Of a stretch of 6,809 nt of DNA, positions 1 to 5,548 are shown one piece after another. The stretch spans positions 1 through 6,809 of the forward strand of contig USDI01000119.1 in the NCBI GenBank assembly GCA_900553305.1. Reading direction: 5' to 3'. This DNA comes from an uncultured Lachnospiraceae bacterium. Its GTDB lineage: Bacteria; Bacillota; Clostridia; Lachnospirales; Lachnospiraceae. The notes beneath the pieces were generated by a model. The model was not told the DNA's origin, did no database searches, and was given only the letters and a program-made list of their open reading frames with translations. The stretch's first letter is position 1, and each line of letters opens with the position of its first letter. The translations under genes were made by a program, and so were the position numbers.

Positions 1-10
1 AGTTTTTCTT

Positions 11-147
11 AGATAACAGGGCATGGCAATCGAAGACAACAAAACCCGTGCAAGGATGCACGGGTTAGCCTGTCAAGAACATGGATGTTCTCTGGCAGGC
101 GGTTGTGTACGTCTTCCATACAGAGCCATTGCCATGATCTGTTATTA
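11..147 (+). ncRNA. Candidate structured RNA (closing stem plus two hairpins)
   Basis: The segment folds on paper into a three-way junction. The closing stem pairs 13-19 with 139-145 and 22-30 with 128-136, separated by a 2x2 internal loop. A second outer helix pairs 32-37 with 111-116, with 38-40 able to pair with 102-104. Inside are two hairpins: 43-52 with 57-66 (ten perfect pairs, loop AGGA), and 68-75 with 93-100 continued by 76-81 with 86-91 (one bulged C at 92). Pairs 12-146, 20-138 and 73-95 are G-U on the + strand but C-A on the minus strand, which favours + strand transcription. The 11-nt strand 117-127 is left unpaired. I do not recognise the family, and no promoter can be seen because the window begins just upstream. 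It could instead be a DNA palindrome or a mobile-element end. The minus-strand reading of 43-66 also resembles a weak terminator. Confidence 0.4.
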
Positions 148-149
148 AT

Positions 150-196
150 AGAAAAACCGGAAGGTTCCACAGGATTCCCAGGATGACCTTCCGGAT
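150..196 (-). terminator. Rho-independent terminator of the dnaD-like/dnaI/prs operon
   Basis: Read on the minus strand, a nine-base stem CCGGAAGGT (186-194) pairs with ACCTTCCGG (157-165) across a 20-nt loop and is followed at once by TTTTTCTATT. It lies about 80 bases after the prs stop codon, where an operon terminator is expected. On the + strand the tail is ATTTATC, so any termination in that direction would be weak. Confidence 0.75.
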
Positions 197-234
197 TTAT
201 CATTAACTAAACCATACAGATTTATCATTAACTA
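194..234. repeat. 16-bp direct repeat, 25-bp offset
   Basis: GATTTATCATTAACTA occurs at 194-209 and again at 219-234, separated by nine bases. It sits between the prs stop codon and the operon terminator and overlaps the outer edge of the terminator stem. It looks like a small slippage duplication in non-coding sequence, and I see no function for it. Confidence 0.7.
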
Positions 235-275
235 CACGTTCGAACACAAACCATGCATTTACAATCGAACCGGCT

Positions 276-1463
276 TTAATTCAACTCTCCATTCTTATAT
301 CTCGCCACAACACTCTGAATACGCTCATTCGGATTCAGCAGATCACTGATGGACGTATCATGATTCAGGGTATCGATCAGATACGCAATATACTTACTCA
401 TATCACAATCAATATACCACTCCCTGCTCAGTAATTCCGGAGTCTGATAGATCAGATTAGTAGTGATTACGCCATCGATCAGACCGTTTTCATAAGCTTT
501 ATCAAAACGCTCCAAGCCATTCGTGAACAACCCGAAGGTAGCACAGATGAAAATCTTGCCTGCTTTTCGCTCCTTTAATCCGGCAGCTACTTCCAGAACA
601 CTTTCACCGGAGGAAATCATATCGTCGATGACGATCATATCCTTACCCTCTACGGAAGAGCCAAGGAATTCATGCGCAACGATCGGATTACGTCCGTCAA
701 CAATTCTGGTATAGTCCCTGCGCTTATAGAACATACCCATGTCAAGTCCCAGTACATTTGCCATATAAATAGCACGTCCCATACCGCCTTCATCTGGGCT
801 GATTACCATCATATGATCGGAATCAATCTTAAGATCTTTCACATGCTTCAGAAGACTCTTAATAAACTGATAGGTCGGCTGAACTGTTTCAAAACCATGC
901 AGAGGGATCGCATTCTGGACACGCGGATCATGTGCATCAAAGGTGATGATGTTGTCAACACCCATGCTTACAAGCTCCTGCAGTGCGATGGCACAGTCCA
1001 AGGATTCACGGGAAGTACGCTTATGCTGTCTGCTTTCATAAAGGAACGGCATGATAACGGTGATTCGTCTGGCCTTTCCGCCAACAGCTGCAATGATACG
1101 CTTCAGATCCTGATAATGATCGTCCGGTGACATATGATTTTCTCTGCCGCACAGAGAATAGGTCAGGCTGTAGTTTGCAACATCAACCAGAAGATAAAGA
1201 TCGGTACCACGGACAGACTCCAGAATAATTCCCTTGGCTTCTCCGGAACCAAAACGCGGAACCTTCGCTTTCAGAAGATAGGAATCACGCTGATAGCCTG
1301 CAAATGCAAGACTTTCCTTGTGCTCACTTTCACGGATGGTACGCCATTTTACCAGATAATGATCCACTTTTTCTCCAAGGGATTTGCATCCCTCCAAAGG
1401 AATGATTCCCAAAGAACCAACTGGAATTGTTTCAAGATTTCTCGTTTCTTCACGCTGTGCCAT
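276..1463 (-). CDS. prs: Ribose-phosphate pyrophosphokinase, long form (PRPP synthetase)
   Basis: The 395-residue protein is a cytoplasmic PRPP synthetase: ribose 5-phosphate + ATP gives PRPP + AMP, feeding purine, pyrimidine, NAD, histidine and tryptophan synthesis. The catalytic flexible loop is at about 141-155 (YESRQHKRTSRESL, compared with YARQDRKxRxREP in classical enzymes). A metal/ATP site is near FDAHDPRVQ (175-183), and the PRPP-binding loop is VIDDMISSGES (278-288). The family is usually about 315 residues. The extra length is mostly an N-terminal region of some 60-80 residues and a C-terminal tail, and the PRPP loop has SSGES where classical enzymes have DTAGT. I recall similar long forms in Lachnospiraceae, but substrate use is inferred. 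ATG start, with GAGG seven bases upstream. It follows the helicase-loader gene after 16 bases and is the last gene before the terminator at 150-196. Confidence 0.88.
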   Translation of the reverse strand: MAQREETRNLETIPVGSLGIIPLEGCKSLGEKVDHYLVKWRTIRESEHKESLAFAGYQRDSYLLKAKVPRFGSGEAKGIILESVRGTDLYLLVDVANYSLTYSLCGRENHMSPDDHYQDLKRIIAAVGGKARRITVIMPFLYESRQHKRTSRESLDCAIALQELVSMGVDNIITFDAHDPRVQNAIPLHGFETVQPTYQFIKSLLKHVKDLKIDSDHMMVISPDEGGMGRAIYMANVLGLDMGMFYKRRDYTRIVDGRNPIVAHEFLGSSVEGKDMIVIDDMISSGESVLEVAAGLKERKAGKIFICATFGLFTNGLERFDKAYENGLIDGVITTNLIYQTPELLSREWYIDCDMSKYIAYLIDTLNHDTSISDLLNPNERIQSVVARYKNGELN

Positions 1464-1479
1464 GAAGGTACCTCACTTT

Positions 1480-2445
1480 CTACTTTGCAGTTTTTTGAAT
1501 AATCCGGATGTCCGGCCCCGTAAATTTACATATAATATAGTTTTGCATAATCCTTGAAAATGAGCGGTCCGAATAACGGTTCGACACATCTTCAAAAGAA
1601 AGATTGGTAGATATAATTGTCGATTTCTGTGCCATATTTCTTCCGTTTAATAAGGAAAAGAACACAGAAGAGATCACATTGGTAGGATACTCGGTGCCAA
1701 GATCGTCGATGATTAATAAATCGCAATCAAAGAGTTCCTTATTATAGGTAACAAGGTCTTCTTTATTTTTGTAATCAAACATACTCTTGGAAAGTATTTC
1801 GAAAAGATGAATGGCACTCATATATACCACAGAATGTTCACTTTCCAGTAACTCGCGGGCAATACAACTGGATAGGAAGGATTTGCCCGTACCTACTGTA
1901 CCATAAAAAAACAGATTATGATAGTCTGAATCAAAAGTTTCTATAAATTTTTTGCTGATGTCTACGGTACGGCGGAAACACTCTAAAGCTTCCCCTTCAT
2001 AGTAGTCATAAGATAAATGATCAAAATTCTCAGTAGATAGAGACTTCTCTAATCCGGACTGTTCATAAAGCAGACGGATAACTGCCTGTTTGAAGCAGTG
2101 ACACTTTTCCCGGTTCGGCAGATAGCCGGTGTCCCGGCAGTCCTGACAGGTATAAACAGGAGCAAGGTAATCAACCGGATATCCGGCATTTACTAAAAGC
2201 TCCAGCTTTTTTGCAGAAAGCTGGCGGATGGTCTGTTGAAGACCTGTAAGCGCGGATTCATCACCCTCTAACAGCTTCCGTCCCTGGGAAACAGACACCG
2301 ATGCAATCTCATCGGAGAGCTCTTTAAAACCTTCTACATAGGAACAGACCTCCTGCAGGCGGTCCTCCATAATGCGGTGATTGTTTAACTGCGTCACTTC
2401 GTATCCATGAATGATGGACTGGTATTGTGTATTACTGAGTGCCAC
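1480..2445 (-). CDS. dnaI: DnaI/DnaC-type replicative helicase loader (AAA+ ATPase)
   Basis: The 321-residue protein most resembles Bacillus DnaI (about 311 residues), which loads the replicative helicase onto DNA during initiation and restart. The N-terminal part (1-95) is helical, as in helicase-binding domains. A zinc-ribbon-like segment follows with Cys100, Cys103, Cys115 and Cys117. The AAA+ domain has Walker A GTVGTGKS at 182-189, Walker B LLIIDD at 243-248, a sensor-1 Asn in STNLSF (279-284), and an arginine-rich SDRSFSRI near 292-299 containing the likely arginine finger. The start is GTG at 2445, chosen because GAGGGAG lies about eight bases upstream and no better start is near. It begins 21 bases after the DnaD-like gene and is followed by prs after 16 bases, so the three are almost certainly cotranscribed. 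The loader family is secure; DnaI rather than another DnaC-like subfamily rests on the Cys cluster and length. Confidence 0.9.
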   Translation of the reverse strand: MALSNTQYQSIIHGYEVTQLNNHRIMEDRLQEVCSYVEGFKELSDEIASVSVSQGRKLLEGDESALTGLQQTIRQLSAKKLELLVNAGYPVDYLAPVYTCQDCRDTGYLPNREKCHCFKQAVIRLLYEQSGLEKSLSTENFDHLSYDYYEGEALECFRRTVDISKKFIETFDSDYHNLFFYGTVGTGKSFLSSCIARELLESEHSVVYMSAIHLFEILSKSMFDYKNKEDLVTYNKELFDCDLLIIDDLGTEYPTNVISSVFFSLLNGRNMAQKSTIISTNLSFEDVSNRYSDRSFSRIMQNYIICKFTGPDIRIIQKTAK

Positions 2446-2466
2446 GATAAAATCTCCCTCAAAAAA

Positions 2467-3546
2467 TTAGTTACTGATGATCTCTTTTTCCAGAGCATCA
2501 AAGTCATAGGTGCTTCGCATCATCTGGTTGAAAGAAGCGGCAGTATTTCTCACAGGCTTTACGGAAGTCTGGCGGCTTTGGTTATAGGCATCGTCGAGCT
2601 TAAGGATGTCGGCCTTGTGGTGAACCTTATTCTTGTGCCAGTTATTTAAGATGCTGTCAGCATACTCAAAGCGGTGCTTGTCCGTAGCCATGACCGTCCG
2701 TTCGCAGGCCTCTAAAATAATATCCTGTGTAAAGCTGAAATCCTTCGTCCATTTGATGACATAATCGGCTTCTGCCTTTGTCGGATTGCTGGACTTGCCT
2801 AAGGCTTTCATAATATCATAGACAGTTTTATCATACTTTTTAGCAGCGCGTGCAGCCTGTTTGGAAGTTGTGATGCCTTCCTCTGCCCAACTGACGGCTA
2901 CCTTTTCTATGTAACGGAAATCCTTCTTTCCTTTTTCTACGCAGTATTGGATGAGATAGTCAATCAGATCCTCGGAAAAGTGCAGCCTGTCCGTAAAGAA
3001 CAGAATTGTTTTCATTTCGGTTGGCGTCAGAGGCTTTCCGATGTACTGCTCCACCACAAAAAGAATCTGGGAGGTATCTTCTTTTTCTTTAAATTCCCGT
3101 ATCTGGTCGAGCGTATAAGCCGGTTTCTCATAAGGATTGGGAGCCGGTGTTTCTGCCTCTGTAACAGCCGGTAAGGGGCGCTGCGTTTCTTTACGTGCGG
3201 CGGAAAGTGATACCACCGGTGCAAGAGGGGCAGACTCGCCGGAAGCTTTCTTTGTAACATCGAGCAGACGGATCGCGGTAAGCGTTTTGGCGTCGTCATA
3301 TTCCAAAGCGAGCAGATGGTTCTTTTCCCAGTATTTTAATGCACGTATAACATCCTTTTCGGTATGGTTAAACTGATCTGCAATATCCGACACGCTTGTC
3401 GGAAGGTGCGCGCTCATGGTGCGGAGAAGATATAAATATACCTTGAGCTGGGCATCGTTCGCCTCTTTCATATACTCATCAATAAAAATATTGGATACCA
3501 CAGTAACATCAGAATAATTCTCCTGATACACCTTAAACTGAGCCAT
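2467..3546 (-). CDS. DnaD-domain replication initiation/primosome protein
   Basis: From the preferred start this is a 359-residue protein of the DnaD/DnaB(Bacillus) family, which remodels DNA and helps recruit the helicase loader. Residues about 10-100 look like a winged-helix N-terminal domain, and about 100-142 form an Ala/Pro-rich linker. Two tandem DnaB_2/DnaD C-terminal domains follow, at about 145-230 and 238-315. Each carries the family YxxxI/VxxxW signature: Y212-W220 in YIEKVAVSW and Y295-W303 in YADSILNNW. The C-terminus ends in a YDFDALEKE motif that I associate with clostridial members. An upstream in-frame ATG at 3573 would add nine residues, but it has no ribosome binding site and lies only about 16 bases from the inferred transcription start. 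ATG 3546 has GGTTGGTG eight bases upstream. Two C-terminal domains make equating it with either B. subtilis DnaD or DnaB unsafe, so I give no symbol. Confidence 0.88.
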   Translation of the reverse strand: MAQFKVYQENYSDVTVVSNIFIDEYMKEANDAQLKVYLYLLRTMSAHLPTSVSDIADQFNHTEKDVIRALKYWEKNHLLALEYDDAKTLTAIRLLDVTKKASGESAPLAPVVSLSAARKETQRPLPAVTEAETPAPNPYEKPAYTLDQIREFKEKEDTSQILFVVEQYIGKPLTPTEMKTILFFTDRLHFSEDLIDYLIQYCVEKGKKDFRYIEKVAVSWAEEGITTSKQAARAAKKYDKTVYDIMKALGKSSNPTKAEADYVIKWTKDFSFTQDIILEACERTVMATDKHRFEYADSILNNWHKNKVHHKADILKLDDAYNQSRQTSVKPVRNTAASFNQMMRSTYDFDALEKEIISN

Positions 3547-3595
3547 ATCAAATTCACCAACCTTAACATTCATTCAAACTAAATAAGCAAAATGA

Positions 3596-3624
3596 ATTAT
3601 AGCACATGCTTTTTAAAATGGAAA
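3596..3624 (-). promoter_or_regulatory. Promoter of the DnaD-like/dnaI/prs operon (extended -10)
   Basis: On the minus strand, TATAAT (3596-3601) is preceded by TG one base upstream, giving an extended -10 of the form TGnTATAAT. At 17 bp a weak -35, TTTCCA, lies at 3619-3624. Transcription should begin near 3588-3590, about 43 bases before the preferred ATG at 3546. The DnaA-box-like cluster begins about 48 bp upstream of the -35. Confidence 0.7.
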
Positions 3625-3671
3625 TAGCAAAAATGCTGAAGAATCCAGTATTTACAAGGCTTTCGGGCATT

Positions 3672-3795
3672 TGTGGACAGTGTGGACAATGTGGATATAA
3701 ATAATAAAAGTGGATAAAATCCATCAAAACAAAGGAAAAAATATCCACATATTTTTAAGAAAAAATTCATAAAAATATGTGGATGATGTGGACAA
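3672..3795. promoter_or_regulatory. Cluster of seven DnaA-box-like 9-mers
   Basis: Compared with the DnaA box TTATCCACA, the reverse-complement matches on the + strand are TGTGGACAG (3672-3680), TGTGGACAA (3681-3689), TGTGGATAT (3690-3698), AGTGGATAA (3709-3717), TGTGGATGA (3778-3786) and TGTGGACAA (3787-3795). One box, ATATCCACA (3741-3749), is in the opposite orientation. Six have a single mismatch to the consensus and the first has two. Boxes 1-3 and boxes 6-7 abut with an exact 9-bp period, and the last ends at the base before the murC stop codon. The sequence between 3699 and 3777 is very A/T-rich. DnaA binding is inferred. The cluster could instead be a short tandem repeat bound by another protein, but it lies directly upstream of two replication-initiation genes. 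Confidence 0.6.
3735..3784 (-). terminator. Probable murC terminator (14-bp inverted repeat)
   Basis: ATCCACATATTTTT (3743-3756) is a perfect inverted repeat of AAAAATATGTGGAT (3771-3784), with a 14-nt loop. Read on the minus strand, the stem is followed by ATTTTTTCC. It begins 12 bases after the murC stop. The stem is A/T-rich, so termination may be leaky into the downstream operon. Each arm also contains a DnaA-box-like 9-mer (boxes 5 and 6 of the cluster), so the symmetry may serve protein binding as well or instead. Confidence 0.5.
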
Positions 3796-4494
3796 TTATC
3801 TGGAGAGAAGTTCTTCTCCAATGTTTACAACATCTCCGGCGCCCATAGTTATCAACAAGTCTCCCGGTGCACAATTTTCTAAAATAAATTTTTCGATTTC
3901 AGAAAAGCTTCCGAAATAATGGCAGTTCGGATTGAGTGGAAGTATTTCTTCCCTCAGGGTTTCGGAGCTGATTCCAAGGGTATCGGTCTCACGGGCTGCA
4001 TAAATATCTGCAAGAATTACTTCATCTGCCACGGAAAGTGCCTTGGCAAAGTCACCAAGGAATGCCTTCGTACGGGTGTAGGTATGCGGTTGGAAAACAA
4101 CCCAGAGCTTTTTGTGGGGATAATTTTGTGCCGCGGTTAAAGTTGCAGTAATTTCTGAAGGATGATGTGCATAATCATCAATTATAGTAAAACCATTGAG
4201 ACAACCCTTGTATTCAAATCGACGGTCAGTACCGTGGAAACCGGCAAGTGCCTGAGACGTCTGCTCACGGGGAATTGCAAACAGATCGGCAAGTGCGATG
4301 GCAGCAAGTGCATTGTAAATATTGTGCTCACCCGGTACGCTGAGTTTAAACGTATAAGGTGTCCTGTCCGTGCTTTGCAGTTCAAATTCCGCACAGCCTT
4401 TGTCATCATAGGAGATCCGGAAAACAGAATAATCAGCATCTTCGCTTCCGAAGGTGATGACGCGGCAGGGAAGCCCTTCGTAAATTTCTTCCAC
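3796..4494 (-). CDS. murC: MurC C-terminal fragment (as the sequence stands)
   Basis: This is the 232-residue continuation of MurC after the stop. It carries GEHNIYNALAAIALAD (55-70), the substrate-site DDYAHHPSEI (106-115), FQPHTYTR (134-141), IYAARETDTLG (164-174) and ITMGAGDVVNIGEELL (215-230), which is the end of the central domain and the full C-terminal Mur ligase domain. MurC homology actually extends in frame back to 4601 (LDFFKDIQDIRSSFRRFAALLPADGT region), but the only available start is GTG 4494, an internal Val codon with no ribosome binding site. Independent translation is therefore doubtful. Confidence 0.65.
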   Translation of the reverse strand: MEEIYEGLPCRVITFGSEDADYSVFRISYDDKGCAEFELQSTDRTPYTFKLSVPGEHNIYNALAAIALADLFAIPREQTSQALAGFHGTDRRFEYKGCLNGFTIIDDYAHHPSEITATLTAAQNYPHKKLWVVFQPHTYTRTKAFLGDFAKALSVADEVILADIYAARETDTLGISSETLREEILPLNPNCHYFGSFSEIEKFILENCAPGDLLITMGAGDVVNIGEELLSR

Positions 4495-4635
4495 ATCAGG
4501 AATGGTTTTGTTGATAATCAGTGTTCCGTCTGCCGGGAGAAGGGCTGCAAAACGGCGGAAGGAGGAGCGGATATCCTGGATATCCTTGAAGAAATCAAGA
4601 TATTACTGCAACTTTAACCGCGGCACAAAATTATC
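4119..4635. repeat. 34-bp perfect inverted repeat (4119-4152 and 4602-4635) within murC
   Basis: The sequence between the two direct-repeat copies, 4602-4635, is the exact reverse complement of 4119-4152. The latter lies in the normal C-terminal part of murC (the TLTAAQNYPHKK region), so it is the likely source. The arms are 449 bp apart. The match stops at both ends where the direct-repeat copies begin, with a one-base overlap at 4635. Confidence 0.95.
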
Positions 4636-4688
4636 AAAACGGCGGAAGGAGGAGCGGATATCCTGGATATCCTTGAAGAAATCAAGAT
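4548..4688. repeat. 54-bp perfect direct duplication inside murC (4548-4601 and 4635-4688)
   Basis: The 54 bases at 4548-4601 are repeated without a mismatch at 4635-4688, an offset of 87 bp. In the murC frame both copies encode LDFFKDIQDIRSSFRRF. The bases between the copies (4602-4634) are foreign to this place and carry the TAA stop. The duplicated unit contains two GGATATCC palindromes (4569-4576 and 4578-4585), which might stall a polymerase. Confidence 0.95.
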
Positions 4689-5259
4689 GATCTTCTTCTA
4701 TATTAAGTATAATCCCGATTTTCGGGAAAAAGCTTAAAAAGCTGTTGGTGTATTCACAGGCCTCGGTTACAAAATATGGAGAATGGCCGACACGGATGTT
4801 GCCGCCGATACTCTTTAAAATTCCACCGATGGAAAGGGTAGGATCGGTATCTGCCTGCAGCAGGATTTCGGAAACCATGGAAGTGGTTGTGGTCTTTCCG
4901 TGAGTACCGCTGATGGCAACCGGTAATTCATAGTTGCGCATGATTTCACCTAACAGCTCTGCTCTTGTAAGTGCCGGGATGGAAAGCTCCTGCATGGCAA
5001 TAAATTCCGGATTGTCCGGATGGATGGCACTGGTGTATACCACAACATCGATATCCCTTGTAATGTTTTCCTTCTTTTGTCCAATGAAAATATGTGCACC
5101 CCTTTTGTTCAGCATATCGGTAAGCGCCGACTGCTTTGCGTCGGAGCCGCTGACCTTAAAATGCTTCTCCAAAAGAATTTCTGCAAGGCCGCTCATGCTG
5201 ATGCCGCCGATTCCAATGAAATAAACATGTACGGGGGTTGAAAAATCAATCTGATACAT
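4603..5259 (-). CDS. murC: MurC N-terminal fragment (as the sequence stands)
   Basis: If translated as written, the product is 218 residues. It holds the N-terminal Rossmann-like UDP-binding domain (GIGGISMSGLAE, 16-27) and the first part of the central ATPase domain (GTHGKTTTTS at 118-127, EACEYTNSFL at 166-175, NIEEDHLDFF at 187-196). Native sequence ends at about Phe208 (SSFRRF). The last ten residues, DNFVPRLKLQ, come from the inserted inverted segment and have no MurC counterpart. The remainder of the central domain and the whole C-terminal ligase domain are missing, so I expect no activity by itself. Confidence 0.75.
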   Translation of the reverse strand: MYQIDFSTPVHVYFIGIGGISMSGLAEILLEKHFKVSGSDAKQSALTDMLNKRGAHIFIGQKKENITRDIDVVVYTSAIHPDNPEFIAMQELSIPALTRAELLGEIMRNYELPVAISGTHGKTTTTSMVSEILLQADTDPTLSIGGILKSIGGNIRVGHSPYFVTEACEYTNSFLSFFPKIGIILNIEEDHLDFFKDIQDIRSSFRRFDNFVPRLKLQ

Positions 5260-5323
5260 AAGAATAGATCCTTTCCTTAATAGAATACATTATGTGCAAA
5301 TGTTCAGAACTCCATTCATTACA

Positions 5324-5352
5324 ATTATACTGAATCTCTAAAAGGAGTTCAA
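5324..5352 (-). promoter_or_regulatory. murC promoter, sigma-A type
   Basis: On the minus strand, a -35 TTGAAC (5347-5352) and a consensus -10 TATAAT (5324-5329) are separated by exactly 17 bp. The inferred start is near 5317, giving a leader of about 58 bases before ATG 5259 with AAGGAAAG (5271-5278) as ribosome binding site. This is the best-formed promoter in the window, so murC should be well expressed. Confidence 0.82.
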
Positions 5353-5507
5353 GGACAGGGCAGGGTTTTTTACAAAATGTGGAAAGAAAGGGGGCCATAA
5401 ACACATAATGTTGTTAAAAAATAGAAGTTTGTGTAAAGAATTGCCATAATTTTTGTAAAAAAATAACAGAAAAAAAGGAAAAACATGGATTCCCTTTGTA
5501 AAAAATA
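5353..5507. other. A/T-rich spacer between the divergent murC and glgC promoters
   Basis: No gene or stable RNA fold is apparent in this part of the 374-bp intergenic region. TTTGTAAAAAA occurs at 5452-5462 and 5495-5505 on the + strand and inverted at 5366-5376. Given the base composition these may be chance A/T-rich repeats. The stretch separates the two divergent promoters and could hold upstream activator sites, but I see no recognisable motif. Confidence 0.5.
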
Positions 5508-5536
5508 TTCACTTTTAAAATGATATATGGTATAAT
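5508..5536 (+). promoter_or_regulatory. glgC promoter, sigma-A type with extended -10
   Basis: The -10 TATAAT (5531-5536) is preceded by TGG (5528-5530), an extended -10, and a -35-like TTCACT (5508-5513) sits at 17-bp spacing. Transcription should begin near 5543, leaving a leader of about 90 bases before the ATG at 5634, long enough for operator control. Confidence 0.75.
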
Positions 5537-5548
5537 ATTCCTAATTCA

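Larger units (their letters stand above)
3796..5259 (-). pseudogene. murC: murC, UDP-N-acetylmuramate--L-alanine ligase, interrupted by an in-frame stop
   Basis: MurC adds L-alanine to UDP-MurNAc using ATP, the first amino-acid step of peptidoglycan precursor synthesis in the cytoplasm. All family landmarks are present in one frame across the region: the GIGGISMSGLAE Rossmann loop, P-loop GTHGKTTTTS, EACEY, GEHNIYNALAA, DDYAHHPSE, FQPHTYTR and ITMGAGD. The frame is broken by an 87-bp (29-codon) insertion containing a TAA at 4603-4605. Without those 87 bp the gene would encode about 458 residues, a normal MurC length. ATG 5259 has AAGGAAAG upstream (5271-5278) and its own promoter. The call of MurC is secure. 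Whether the lesion is real is uncertain, because MurC is normally essential in walled bacteria: this may be a chimera or assembly error, a mutant with another copy elsewhere, or a real lesion. Confidence 0.9.

Noticed and set aside
11..147. Retron msr-msd, 6S RNA or a known riboswitch
   Set aside because: There is no reverse transcriptase in the window, and the conserved sequence blocks of T-box, TPP, SAM, cobalamin, FMN or c-di-GMP riboswitches are absent. The fold is also not the long single hairpin with central bubble of 6S RNA. Kept only as an unclassified structured element.
9..203. Minus-strand open frame of 64 codons overlapping the structured element and terminator
   Set aside because: It runs through the terminator hairpin and the self-complementary stems, has no convincing ribosome binding site and resembles no protein family I know. 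The stretch is better explained by nucleic-acid structure.
672..1130. Plus-strand open frame of 152 codons opposite prs
   Set aside because: It is antisense to a clear, full-length prs. The translated product has no recognisable motif, and there is no promoter or ribosome binding site.
3574..3795. The chromosomal replication origin itself
   Set aside because: dnaA, dnaN and an intact rpmH are not adjacent, and those normally mark oriC in Firmicutes. The box cluster is better described as a DnaA-binding candidate of unknown role.
3563..3821. Short minus-strand open frames across the murC/dnaD-like intergenic region
   Set aside because: They are low-complexity Phe/Leu/Cys-rich readings of A/T-rich sequence and of the DnaA-box repeats, and they overlap the promoter and the inverted repeat.
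4495..4602. A simple frameshift or sequencing indel between the two murC pieces
   Set aside because: Both pieces are in the same reading frame. The break is a stop codon inside a clean 87-bp insertion, so a single-base error does not explain it.
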